This document shows, piece by piece, positions 39,934 to 48,261 of a stretch of DNA of 64,000 nt. How positions within the stretch are numbered: the first letter of the stretch is position 1; every line of letters begins with the position of its first letter. Below the pieces are notes generated by a model. The model saw only the letters and a list, made by a program, of their open reading frames with translations, searched no databases and was not told where the DNA came from. This stretch comes from Pantoea latae. Lineage in GTDB: Bacteria; Pseudomonadota; Gammaproteobacteria; Enterobacterales; Enterobacteriaceae. A program made the position numbers and the translations under genes. The stretch is from assembly GCF_002077695.1 (NCBI RefSeq), contig NZ_MWUE01000025.1, positions 62,001 through 126,000 on the forward strand, written 5' to 3'.

Positions 39934-41912
39934 GACAACGTCCTGTTGATCACGCAATCCTGATTCGCGCTCAGTTTGCCGGTATTGCCGTCGATGGTGA
40001 AGCCCGGCGTCTGGCGCACCTGGTTAAAACTGTTCGCCAGCGTCCAGGCGTCAATGCCCATCGCATAGAGGCGAACCAGCGAATAGTCGTTGTTGAACGA
40101 CTGCGCTGCTCGCTGCATCAGCGCCGGATTGCGGCCTGAAAGCAGCGGAATGTCGCTAAACTGCAACCCTTCCATCTCCAGACGGAAGTCAGGGCCGGCG
40201 CCTGCCTGATAGCTGCGCGAGCTGGCGTAGAGCGAGGCCGCGCTGCGGCTGCCGGTGCGCATGGCGATCATCGGCTTAATCAGCTGCAGCTCATCCTGCG
40301 TCGAGACGATATAAACCGAATCGACGCCGCCGCCGCTCGCCGCTGGCGGCGCGCTCTCCTGCTGCGGCGACGGGATCGTCAGTCCGGCGATGGTCACGCC
40401 CTGCGGTTCCGCAGGCTGCGTGTTGACCGGCGTGCCGCTCAGCGTGATGCCCGCGCCGCTGTTGATGCCCTGCTTCAGCTCGGCGGTCGAGCCGAAGCGC
40501 TGCTGCAGCGGCGCCGTGCCGCCCAGCTTCTGCCACTCCTGGGCGAAGGCGTTGACCACGCGATCGCCGAAGCTGCTGCGCGGCACCAGCAGCAGCGGCT
40601 GGCGTTTGCCCTGATCCCACATATGGTGCGCGGCATCGCGCGCTTCGTCTTCAGGAGAAAGCGCAAAATAGCAAATATTCGGATGGTTCTGGATCTGCTC
40701 CGGCGCGTTAAGCGCCAGCACGTTGAGCGGCGTCTGGCTGTTGGCGACCGCTTCGACGTTGTTTTTCAGCAGCGGACCAACCACCAGCGTTGCGCCATCC
40801 TGCTGCGCCTGCTGCAGCACCTGCTGAATCGGCTGGCTGCTGGTGTCATAGACCTTGATCTGCGCGCTGCTGGCGGGCGCGGCGCTGGCCGCTGGCTGCG
40901 ACGCCGCGGGCTGCTGAGTATCGGCTGGGGTAATCGCGGCGGCGGCCGGGCTGACCACGGTATTGGCTTCGCCGGTCGGCGCGGGCTGCGCAGCGTCTGC
41001 GGCGGCCGGCTGGGTCGCGGGCTGGGCAGTTGGCTGCGGCGCACCGTTCAGAGCGCCGTTTTTGGCGTCGTTGAAGCCTTTCTCGATGGCGCTGGCGAAC
41101 ACCTGCGCCTGGCCGTTCAGCGGCAGCAGCAGTGCGATGGTGCTGGTCGAGGCTTTGGTAAAGTTCTGCGCCTGGCTGAGCGGCGTTGGCAGGGTTTTCG
41201 CCGCCGGGTTTTGCGGATAGCGCGTCTGCCAGTCTTTAAGGGCGGACTTCAGCATCTCGCCATCCTGGGCGTTGGCGCGCCAGACGTTAAGCAGATCCAG
41301 CCAGCCCTGCAGGGTATTCTCGCTGGCGTTGATCACCAGATTGCTCGCCTCCTGCGGCGTCATCTGCGTCAGCGCCTGCCAGGTAGCGTCGATGTTTTTC
41401 TGATGATCCTCGCCGCTCAGCAGCGGCTCCTGCGCGATATAGGCGCGCAGCAGCGTCAGCGAAGGTTTGCCCTGCGCGGCGGCGATCTGCAGGCCGTAGT
41501 AGCGCGCCTGCTGCTCTTTCGACAGGTCGTCAACTTTCACCTGGCTCAGCAGCTGCGTTGCGCCCGGCACGTTCTGCTGGCTGAACAGAAACTGCGACTT
41601 AAGCAGCAGCAGCTCCTGCTGTTGCGTGTCGCTGAGGCGGCTCGGCAGCTGGTTAAGCTGCTGCCCGGCCTGCGGATACTTTCCTTCTTTCATCAGGGCA
41701 CGGATGGCAAGTAATTGCCAGTCTGTCCTGCTATCATCGCTGCTTTGCTGCACTTGCTGCAGATAGTAATCAGACCCGCCGGTAATGGGCCCCTGAATAT
41801 TTACGTTTGAGGTTTGCGGCCCCTGACCGCTACAGGCGGCTAAAATCAGCCCAGCAAGAAGGACAGGCACAAAGCGTCTTGCTTTATGACGAACGATTTT
41901 TGAAGGAAGCAT
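39891..41912 (-). CDS. lpoA: LpoA, outer-membrane lipoprotein activator of PBP1a
   Basis: A 673-residue lipoprotein. The signal peptide is [27 protein letters not shown], with Cys27 the lipid site. An N-terminal TPR-like helical domain lies at about 30-255. A long low-complexity linker rich in Ala, Pro, Gln and Thr (about 305-375) follows. The C-terminal domain is PBP1-like (Lpo_C). LpoA reaches through the peptidoglycan to activate the transpeptidase of PBP1a. The ATG at 41912 starts a proper signal sequence; the open frame 39 codons further up is not supported. Confidence 0.95.
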   Translation of the reverse strand: MLPSKIVRHKARRFVPVLLAGLILAACSGQGPQTSNVNIQGPITGGSDYYLQQVQQSSDDSRTDWQLLAIRALMKEGKYPQAGQQLNQLPSRLSDTQQQELLLLKSQFLFSQQNVPGATQLLSQVKVDDLSKEQQARYYGLQIAAAQGKPSLTLLRAYIAQEPLLSGEDHQKNIDATWQALTQMTPQEASNLVINASENTLQGWLDLLNVWRANAQDGEMLKSALKDWQTRYPQNPAAKTLPTPLSQAQNFTKASTSTIALLLPLNGQAQVFASAIEKGFNDAKNGALNGAPQPTAQPATQPAAADAAQPAPTGEANTVVSPAAAAITPADTQQPAASQPAASAAPASSAQIKVYDTSSQPIQQVLQQAQQDGATLVVGPLLKNNVEAVANSQTPLNVLALNAPEQIQNHPNICYFALSPEDEARDAAHHMWDQGKRQPLLLVPRSSFGDRVVNAFAQEWQKLGGTAPLQQRFGSTAELKQGINSGAGITLSGTPVNTQPAEPQGVTIAGLTIPSPQQESAPPAASGGGVDSVYIVSTQDELQLIKPMIAMRTGSRSAASLYASSRSYQAGAGPDFRLEMEGLQFSDIPLLSGRNPALMQRAAQSFNNDYSLVRLYAMGIDAWTLANSFNQVRQTPGFTIDGNTGKLSANQDCVINRTLSWSQYRQGEIVPAS

Positions 41913-41974
41913 ACTGTATCCAGTGATGTTTTTTTCAAGATGCTCAATATTAAATCGGCAATTCGGATGAAACA

Positions 41975-42838
41975 ATGAAACAACTCGATCGGGCAGAGAT
42001 TTCTGCCAGCACGCTCTACATCGTTCCAACCCCGATTGGTAATTTGGGTGATATCACCCAGCGGGCGCTGACGGTGCTTTCGGGCGTCGATCTGGTCGCA
42101 GCGGAAGATACACGTCATACCGGACTGTTGCTACAACATTTCGCCATCGCTGCGCGGCTCTTCGCACTTCACGACCACAACGAACAGCAGAAGGCGGAAC
42201 TGCTGCTGGCGAAGCTGCAGGAAGGGCAGAGCATTGCGCTGGTTTCCGATGCCGGCACGCCGCTGATCAACGATCCGGGCTACCATCTGGTGCGCCGCTG
42301 CCGCGAGGCGGGCATCCGCGTGGTGCCGCTGCCTGGCGCCTGCGCCGCCGTCACAGCATTAAGCGCCGCCGGGTTACCGTCCGATCGTTTCTGTTACGAA
42401 GGGTTTCTGCCCGCCAAAACCAAGGCGCGCTGCGATGCGCTGCGCGCGCTGGCGCAGGAGCCGCGCACCCTGATTTTTTATGAGTCGACACACCGTCTGC
42501 TCGACAGCCTGGAAGATATGGTGAAGGAGCTGGGCGCCGATCGCTATGTGGTGCTGGCGCGCGAGCTGACCAAAACCTGGGAGTCGATTCACGGCGCGCC
42601 GGTAGGCGAGCTGCTCGCCTGGATCAAAGAGGATGAGAATCGTCGCAAAGGGGAGATGGCGCTGATCGTCGAAGGGCATAAGGCGGATGAAGAGGCGCTG
42701 CCCGCCGACGCGCTGCGCACGCTGGCGCTGCTGCAGAAAGAATTGCCGTTAAAAAAGGCGGCGGCGCTGACGGCGGAAATCCACGGCGTGAAGAAAAATG
42801 CGCTCTATCGCTTCGCGCTCGATCAGCAAGAGGCGTGA
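41975..42838 (+). CDS. rsmI: RsmI, 16S rRNA 2'-O-ribose C1402 methyltransferase
   Basis: A 287-residue SAM-dependent enzyme of the tetrapyrrole-methylase fold ([75 protein letters not shown]). It methylates the ribose of C1402 in the decoding centre together with RsmH. It is divergent from lpoA as in E. coli, and lies 33 bp upstream of rnpB. Confidence 0.97.
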   Translation: MKQLDRAEISASTLYIVPTPIGNLGDITQRALTVLSGVDLVAAEDTRHTGLLLQHFAIAARLFALHDHNEQQKAELLLAKLQEGQSIALVSDAGTPLINDPGYHLVRRCREAGIRVVPLPGACAAVTALSAAGLPSDRFCYEGFLPAKTKARCDALRALAQEPRTLIFYESTHRLLDSLEDMVKELGADRYVVLARELTKTWESIHGAPVGELLAWIKEDENRRKGEMALIVEGHKADEEALPADALRTLALLQKELPLKKAAALTAEIHGVKKNALYRFALDQQEA

Positions 42839-42863
42839 CAAACGCGGTCGAATGCCCTAATAT
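42835..42863 (+). promoter_or_regulatory. rnpB promoter
   Basis: GTGACA (42835-42840), 17-bp spacer, TAATAT (42858-42863). Transcription would start at 42872, the first base of RNase P RNA. The -35 overlaps the rsmI stop codon. Confidence 0.75.
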
Positions 42864-42871
42864 CTCGCGCC

Positions 42872-43221
<350 letters not shown>

Positions 43222-43249
<28 letters not shown>

Positions 43250-43292
43250 TTTCAGGTGAAAACCCCGCGCAAGCGGGGTTTTTGCTTTCTGG
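43222..43292 (+). repeat. Left 71-bp direct repeat (att-like) at the rnpB 3' end
   Basis: Runs from GAACCCGGCTTATCGGTCAG through the terminator to GCTTTCTGG. It is identical to 48104-48174 except for one base (GACTT versus GACTC). The two copies are exactly 4882 bp apart. Confidence 0.9.
43259..43284 (+). terminator. rnpB intrinsic terminator
   Basis: AAAACCCCGC-GCAA-GCGGGGTTTTT. It lies inside the left direct repeat. Confidence 0.92.
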
Positions 43293-44105
43293 CGCCTGGA
43301 ATCCCCTCTGACATGTTTACCTTTCTAACACGCGCCTAAGCAGAAATGGGATACACCAACGGTTGCATTATCCCTTATACGCTTCACCGCAACGACATTT
43401 ACTAAGTCTACTTTCGCTTTATTGATCGCCAATTTTTTCACTGTTCTTTGAGTATTGATAGCCCTTGTCACTGCCGGTTTATCATTTCTCGTCTTTAGCT
43501 CATGCATATCGCTCTTCAAATTTCGCAGGATAGGGCGCGAACAACTCCTCAACATCATTAACACAATCAGCTTTGTGAAGTATGCAACATGTGCCGTTCG
43601 TCATTAACCCGCTTCAACCCCTTCTGAGGTTGGCAGATTTCGGCCTAAGCAACTGACTGTTCTTTATTAGAATAATTCGAACCGTACTTCGTTATCCGGG
43701 CGTAAAGGCTGTGAGTAGTAATATCAAGATGTGTTGCAAGGCCGGAAACAGAATGACTACGATCAACAACCCGTTCGACTCCTTCAATTTTAAACTCTCC
43801 GGGATAACGCTTACCGCTCATACGCACCTCTTTTTAAGTCATCTAAAATGAATCAGAGGTGTCTGTTAAATCTCTGGCAATTTAACTTTAATGGCACTTG
43901 TACTTTTACATTTATCACGGGGTTAAAACATTTTCTATACATCAAGGCCTGTGATAAAGATGGCAGTGAATAAAATTCATCAAAAAATGACGAGATAAAT
44001 AATTCAAAAGAAAATTTCAATTTTAGTGAAAAACACTTCTCAATAAATAGCGATATTTATAAAATGAATGTTCTATAGGATTAATTGATCTGAGTAGAGG
44101 GGTTT
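43293..44105. other. Island left flank, no intact gene
   Basis: About 810 bp of AT-rich sequence. It contains the IS3 orfA remnant (43574-43827) and a doubtful minus-strand frame at 43325-43564 (79 codons, no good ribosome binding site). The 280 bp before 44106 are very AT-rich and probably hold the promoter of the PAAR genes. Confidence 0.5.
43574..43827 (-). pseudogene. IS3-family transposase OrfA remnant
   Basis: The first 60 codons read MSGKRYPGEFKIEGVERVVD..., the N-terminal helix-turn-helix of an IS3-family OrfA (HTH_Tnp_1). The frame then meets TAG where the family has Gln, and continues as AEICQPQKGLKRVNDERHM, the start of the leucine zipper, before losing similarity. No OrfB or terminal inverted repeats remain. 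It is a dead fragment marking past IS activity in the island. Confidence 0.75.
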
Positions 44106-44579
44106 ATGCAGCATTACTTTAACGAAATCACACCTGAAATTAGTGAGGCTCATTCACAACCGCCATACAACGAGGCACTTTTAACACTCTGCGACAGCCA
44201 GGCACGCAAAAAACCTGAAGAAATTAACAAGCGAAAAACAAGTAGCTCTTTAGCTTACGTGTTTCGGTTCGCCGTTGTGGGAAGCCTTACCCGAAACGGT
44301 GGGGTAATCAGCCATGTAACAGGAAGCAGTACAGTTGGCGGGTATCTAATGGCGCGAGTTGGAAATAAAGTTGTATACGCTGACGGCAGAGAGGCCGCAA
44401 TTATTTCCGGTGCAGGTAAAGCGCGTGTTATGCAGGGAGCATCTGCGGCTCTTGTTGGCAGTATGCTTGATAATGGTGATGAAATAATCTCAACGCCGCA
44501 ATCAAGCATTAAACTGGTATTGCGTGAAGGCTGCGAACTTCCGGAAGGATTCCTGACCATGCCGGGGAGTAAGCACTGA
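44106..44579 (+). CDS. PAAR-domain protein
   Basis: A 157-residue protein. An N-terminal extension of about 55 residues of unknown role, rich in charged residues, is followed by a PAAR-type domain at about 56-130 (VVGSLTRNGGVISHVTGSSTVGGYLMARVGNKVVYADG ... LVGSMLDNGDEII). PAAR proteins sharpen the VgrG spike of type VI secretion systems and carry effectors. GAGGGG precedes the ATG. The stop overlaps the start of the next gene (TGATG), so the two are translationally coupled. No T6SS structural gene lies in the window. Confidence 0.75.
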   Translation: MQHYFNEITPEISEAHSQPPYNEALLTLCDSQARKKPEEINKRKTSSSLAYVFRFAVVGSLTRNGGVISHVTGSSTVGGYLMARVGNKVVYADGREAAIISGAGKARVMQGASAALVGSMLDNGDEIISTPQSSIKLVLREGCELPEGFLTMPGSKH

Positions 44580-46000
44580 TGGGAGCTAAGGGATATTATT
44601 TATTCAGGGGTGATAAAACTCGATGTGGTGGTGTAATTACTGAGGGATGGAGCGACCACCAGCATTTTGACAGAGATATGTCCTGCGAAGGGCATAAAGT
44701 AACTTGTGGTAAGCATCCAGGGATTTACCGTATCTGTGGTGGACTTGATGATGATATACACGGCAAAAGGATTGCCGGAACGCTGCACAGCTATAGCTCT
44801 TGCCCCTGTAAATCAAAATTTATTCCCTCAAACTTCGATGACGATTACGAACTTGGTGGAGAAGCAACAGTAACGAACACCGATCTATCTCACCTCGTGG
44901 AGATGATGCCTGTACTTCCTGAGCCAGTCGAACACGCCCAGGCAGCTAAAAAGAAAACCGGTATCGACGCAGGTTTTACCATTATCCCTTACGGTGGTAC
45001 TACAGAAGCCTGGCAGCGCCTGCTATTCACAGAGAATCCGCCAGCAGGGGTAAAGGAGCTATTCGCTACACTAAACGGCCCGGATGAAAGATATAAAGCG
45101 GGTTCTATCATGCTGGTAGTTGACCCCAATAAGCAGGATGAAGAGCAAATCTCCCATATGCAGGCCGCGAAAGCGCGAGTTGATGCAGCCTTGGCTCCTC
45201 TCTCCATTCAGCAAGCCAACTTTCTCTACAAGCACAAAGACACCATTGAGATGTTCGCTGCTGCTGCCAGTACGGCGAGCGATACTTATGGATACTCAGG
45301 ACAAGTAACCGAAGCCGCGAAAGGGTATTTCGAACAGGTTGAAAAAATCCTTGTCGAGATTGAGAAAACCTACAAGAACCAGTACATCACCAGCGGCACA
45401 CTAATCGGTGAACAATTCTTTGCTGAGCGCCGTCGCCTGTTCGGTCAGCTCGATAGCGTGCTGAAGATGTTTATGAAGCACCGTTTCATGTTCAACGAGT
45501 ACACAGACCTGAAAAACGCCCTCGGCCTCTCCAGTCGTTCAATTACTCGTCGCTGGAATGAAACAGGCGTGAGCGATATAGAAGGTTATGCCACCCATAT
45601 CGAAAAGCTGGCGAAATACGTGAAGTGGATGGAAACAGCCGGGAAGATTGGCATTGGCCTGTCTGCTTTTGATACCGCCGCAAAGATTACCGAAGCCTGC
45701 ACGGTTGGCAGGAATTGTGCGAAAACCTCGTTTACCTCTATTGGGGAGTTTTCCGGGAGTCTGGTAGGTGGAATGGCCGCAAGTAGGCTCATTGGTGCGG
45801 GCGCTGCAAATACTGTCTGTGCAGTTGTTTTGGGGGCTGCGACTTTTGAAGCCATGGGGGCAGGTGCGTTACTTTGTACTATTGGTGTGAGCGGTGGCAT
45901 AGCATACGGAAGTGACAAGGCTCTAAGCTGGGCAGGAGGAAAAACGGGGCAGTCTATCGGGAAAGGGTTTGGCCTTTATGAGGTAAGCGGTGAAGATTAA
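44579..46000 (+). CDS. PAAR-fused putative T6SS effector with glycine-zipper membrane tail
   Basis: A 473-residue protein. The N-terminal PAAR-like module (about 1-84) has GDKTRCGGVITEG, CEGHKVTCGKHPGIY and AGTLHSYSSCPC. A linker follows (about 85-175), then a helical region (about 176-385; KARVDAALAPLSIQQANFLYKH, LFGQLDSVLKMFMKHRF). The C-terminal segment (392-450) is rich in Gly and Ala (GSLVGGMAASRLIGAGAA, GAGALLCTIGVSGGIAYGSD), typical of membrane-inserting glycine zippers. I infer a pore-forming or membrane-disrupting antibacterial toxin delivered on a VgrG spike. The next gene overlaps its end and encodes a two-TM protein, the expected immunity partner. Parts of its C-terminus recur as fragments at 46468 and 47041. 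Confidence 0.75.
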   Translation: MGAKGYYLFRGDKTRCGGVITEGWSDHQHFDRDMSCEGHKVTCGKHPGIYRICGGLDDDIHGKRIAGTLHSYSSCPCKSKFIPSNFDDDYELGGEATVTNTDLSHLVEMMPVLPEPVEHAQAAKKKTGIDAGFTIIPYGGTTEAWQRLLFTENPPAGVKELFATLNGPDERYKAGSIMLVVDPNKQDEEQISHMQAAKARVDAALAPLSIQQANFLYKHKDTIEMFAAAASTASDTYGYSGQVTEAAKGYFEQVEKILVEIEKTYKNQYITSGTLIGEQFFAERRRLFGQLDSVLKMFMKHRFMFNEYTDLKNALGLSSRSITRRWNETGVSDIEGYATHIEKLAKYVKWMETAGKIGIGLSAFDTAAKITEACTVGRNCAKTSFTSIGEFSGSLVGGMAASRLIGAGAANTVCAVVLGAATFEAMGAGALLCTIGVSGGIAYGSDKALSWAGGKTGQSIGKGFGLYEVSGED

Positions 46001-46397
46001 TTTAGAAATGATTTCGGTAATAGCTATTCTTACTGGGACACTACTGATAATTATCAGCAGTACTGCATCTCTGCTTAACCGAAAACGCTTTAATGAAATC
46101 TGCAAATTATATAAAGCAAAATATGGCAGCCTGCCAGATGCTGTGTTGTTGTTTGAGAATGTCAATTCGCTCTATGTCAAAGGAGCATATGGAATAAAAG
46201 TACAATTTATATACATGCCACTATTGTGGAATAGTAGTTCACCTCTGACCAAAAATGATGATAAGGACTTCATAAGAGGACTACCGAAACGGCTGATTAG
46301 GCCATTTTACGTCGAAATATACTTCGGTGCTGCCAGCATACTGTTTTTTATTATTGGTGGATTGTTAATGTTAGCGATTGAGCACGGATGGGTGTAA
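45990..46397 (+). CDS. Putative immunity protein 1 (two-TM)
   Basis: A 135-residue membrane protein with TM1 at about 8-30 (ISVIAILTGTLLIIISSTA) and TM2 at about 112-130 (AASILFFIIGGLLMLAI). Between them is a loop whose core DDKDFIRGLPKR is shared by all three such genes in the island. The GTG start lies inside the last codons of the toxin gene; an ATG at 46008 is the alternative. Overlap with a membrane-active toxin plus a two-TM layout fits immunity to a pore former. No family name is known to me. Confidence 0.7.
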   Translation: MKINLEMISVIAILTGTLLIIISSTASLLNRKRFNEICKLYKAKYGSLPDAVLLFENVNSLYVKGAYGIKVQFIYMPLLWNSSSPLTKNDDKDFIRGLPKRLIRPFYVEIYFGAASILFFIIGGLLMLAIEHGWV

Positions 46398-46465
46398 AAG
46401 GCACTTCAGTTGACGGGATTTACTCTGTTACACAAAGCTAGATACAGTCTGTGATACCAGACAGC
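46395..46465 (+). repeat. Cassette-junction repeat, copy A
   Basis: About 65 bp starting at the stop of immunity gene 1 (GGCACTTCAGTTGACGGG, CTCTGTTACACAA, TAGATACAGTCTG). It recurs with a few changes directly after immunity gene 3 at 48000-48070. It marks the end of a toxin-immunity cassette. Confidence 0.75.
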
Positions 46466-46467
46466 CC

Positions 46468-46620
46468 AGCGCTGCAACCATAGAGGCCGCAGGTGCCGGA
46501 GCATTACTCTGTACGCTCGGCGTAAATGGCGCTATTGCATATGGGAGCGATAAAGCCACATCTGCGTTCGGTGGCTTCGTTGGTGAATCGCTATATGAGG
46601 TTACAAGCAATGACCATTAA
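46468..46620 (+). pseudogene. Orphan toxin C-terminal tail 2
   Basis: A frame open for 50 codons (AATIEAAGAGALLCTLGVNGAIAYGSDKATSAFGG...) homologous to residues from about 420 to the end of the 473-residue effector. It has no start codon or N-terminal part. It ends by overlapping the start of immunity gene 2, the same overlap as in the intact pair. The tail differs from tail 1 in its last 20 residues. Confidence 0.7.
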
Positions 46621-47026
46621 TGATCTACTTAGCGCCAAGGCAACAGTAATTATTGGAGCACTTGCTTTCGGCTTTGGTATAGCCAGTATCATAGCTTCAG
46701 TTCTCAACAGGGATAGATTTAAAGAGATCTGCATCCTGTACAAAGAAAAATACGGTAATCTGCCCGCTGCTGTATTGCTGTTCGATAACGTCAATACGCT
46801 TTATGTCAAAGTGGCATACAGCACAAAAGTAAGTTTTATATACATGCCGCTGTTGTGGAATAAAAGCTCAATCCTGACCAAAAACGATGACAAGGACTTT
46901 ATTCGTGGGCTACCCAAACGGCTTATTGGTCCGTTCTACGTAGAGATATACCTGGCGGTTATCAGTCTGTTATTTCTCATTATTGGTGTGTTACAAATGT
47001 TAGTAATTAGGCATGGCTGGGTGTGA
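46610..47026 (+). CDS. Putative immunity protein 2 (two-TM)
   Basis: A 138-residue paralogue of immunity protein 1. TM1 is TVIIGALAFGFGIASIIAS and TM2 is VISLLFLIIGVLQMLVI. It has the same NDDKDFIRGLPKRLIGPFYVEIY core. The N-terminus is diverged. The ATG at 46610 overlaps tail 2. It has no intact toxin partner here, so it may protect against toxins of siblings carrying tail 2. Confidence 0.68.
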   Translation: MTINDLLSAKATVIIGALAFGFGIASIIASVLNRDRFKEICILYKEKYGNLPAAVLLFDNVNTLYVKVAYSTKVSFIYMPLLWNKSSILTKNDDKDFIRGLPKRLIGPFYVEIYLAVISLLFLIIGVLQMLVIRHGWV

Positions 47027-47040
47027 AAGTTGCGTCCCTT

Positions 47041-47605
47041 GCCTGTTCGGTCAGCTCGATAGCGTGCTGAAGATGTTTATGAAGCACCGTTTCATGTTCA
47101 ACGAGTACACAGACCTGAAAAACGCCCTCGGCCTCTCTAGTCGTTCAATTACTCGTCGCTGGAATGAAACAGGCGTGAGCGATATAGAAGGTTATGCCAC
47201 CCATATCGAAAAGCTGGCGAAATACGTGAAGTGGATGGAAACAGTCGGGAAGATTGGCATTGGCTTGTCTGCTTTCGATACCGCAGCAAAGATTGCCTAA
47301 GCCTGTTCTGTTGGCAGGGATTGCGCCAAAACCTCGTTTACCTCCATTGGAGAGTTTTCGGGGAGTCTCGCTGGGGGGCTTTGGCTGGTAGAATCTTACA
47401 GGGTGGTGCAGCAGAGGCTATATGTGCAGTAGTTCTGGGAGCAGCAACTATAGAGGCAGGAGGTGCTGGAGCTTTGATTTGCACTCTCGGTGTTAGTGGT
47501 GGCATAGCATATGGAAGTGATAAAGCTCTAAGCGGATCATTTAAAGCTGCCGGTGAATTCATCGGAGAAAAACTGGGGTTTTACGAGGTGACCAACAATG
47601 ACTGA
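47041..47605 (+). pseudogene. Orphan toxin C-terminal fragment 3 (nonsense and frameshift)
   Basis: The first about 260 bp are nearly identical to 45435-45694 of the effector gene (from LFGQLDSVLKMFMKHRF). A TAA at 47298-47300 replaces the GAA codon, and a one-base deletion in the G-run near 47372-47377 shifts the frame. The end then reads AAEAICAVVLGAATIEAGGAG ... GFYEVTNND and overlaps the start of immunity gene 3. There is no PAAR module. It cannot make a full toxin as it stands. Confidence 0.8.
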
Positions 47606-48002
47606 TCTGAAAATGACTTCAGTAATACTCACTCTTACAGGAGTTTTATTGTTAATCATAAGTCTGATTCAATCTGTTTTTAATCGAAAACGATTCAGAG
47701 AAGTTTGCGTATTATATAAAGAAAAATTTGGATCTCTTCCCGATGCTGTATTATTTTTTGAAAATGTCAACTCGTTTTATTACAGTGGTGCATATGGCAT
47801 AAAAACACAGTTTATATTTATGCCATTACTCTGGAATCGAAGTTCAATATTGACTAAAAATGATGATAAGGACTTTATTCGCGGGCTACCAAAAAGGATT
47901 ATAAGGCCTTTTTATGTGGAGATATTTTTCGGTCTTGCCAGCGTGTTTTCTTTTATCGTTGGCGGATTGTTAATGTTTGCTATTGAGCACGGTTGGATGT
48001 AA
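47598..48002 (+). CDS. Putative immunity protein 3 (two-TM)
   Basis: A 134-residue paralogue of immunity proteins 1 and 2. TM1 is VILTLTGVLLLIISLI and TM2 is LASVFSFIVGGLLMFAI. The core KNDDKDFIRGLPKRIIRPFYVEIFF is again conserved. ATG overlaps the last codons of toxin fragment 3 (ATGACTGA). It is the last gene of the island. Confidence 0.7.
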   Translation: MTDLKMTSVILTLTGVLLLIISLIQSVFNRKRFREVCVLYKEKFGSLPDAVLFFENVNSFYYSGAYGIKTQFIFMPLLWNRSSILTKNDDKDFIRGLPKRIIRPFYVEIFFGLASVFSFIVGGLLMFAIEHGWM

Positions 48003-48070
48003 AGGCACTTCAGTTGACGGGCTTTCCTCTGTTACACAAGGTTAGATACAGTCTGCGACACAAGACGCCC
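48000..48070 (+). repeat. Cassette-junction repeat, copy B
   Basis: Starts at the stop of immunity gene 3 and matches 46395-46465 (GGCACTTCAGTTGACGGG, CTCTGTTACACAAG, TAGATACAGTCTG). Confidence 0.75.
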
Positions 48071-48103
48071 CTGGTGCCTCAGATGCCTGACTTAGGGTTG
48101 AAC

Positions 48104-48174
48104 GAACCCGGCTTATCGGTCAGTTTCGACTCTTCAGGTGAAAACCCCGCGCAAGCGGGGTTTTTGCTTTCTGG
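48104..48174 (+). repeat. Right 71-bp direct repeat (att-like), second rnpB 3' end
   Basis: Copy of 43222-43292 with one mismatch. It includes the last about 28 nt of rnpB and a full terminator (48141-48166), but no other RNase P RNA sequence. Confidence 0.9.
48141..48166 (+). terminator. Duplicated rnpB terminator at the island's right end
   Basis: AAAACCCCGC-GCAA-GCGGGGTTTTT, identical to the copy after rnpB. It would now end transcription of the immunity cassettes. Confidence 0.9.
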
Positions 48175-48261
48175 GTATCGCTGATATCAAATCTTATGCC
48201 GCCTTCGGCGCTTCTGTTCTCCCCATGCTAAACTGCGCGCCGGCAACGAAAGGAGCAGCCC

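Larger units (their letters stand above)
43293..48174. mobile_element. Genomic island inserted at the rnpB 3' end
   Basis: A 4.9-kb segment between two 71-bp direct repeats of the rnpB end. It is visibly AT-richer than both flanks and interrupts the run of conserved enterobacterial genes. Cargo: an IS3 orfA remnant, two PAAR genes, three related putative immunity genes and two broken toxin tails. There is no integrase in it, so it is an immobilised remnant or was mobilised in trans. Confidence 0.85.

Noticed and set aside
43325..43564. 79-codon minus-strand frame in the island
   Set aside because: No acceptable ribosome binding site at its first ATG, no similarity I recognise, and surrounded by decayed sequence.
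43293..48174. Prophage
   Set aside because: No integrase, repressor or phage structural gene; the PAAR and immunity genes and the repeat of the rnpB end fit a small island better.
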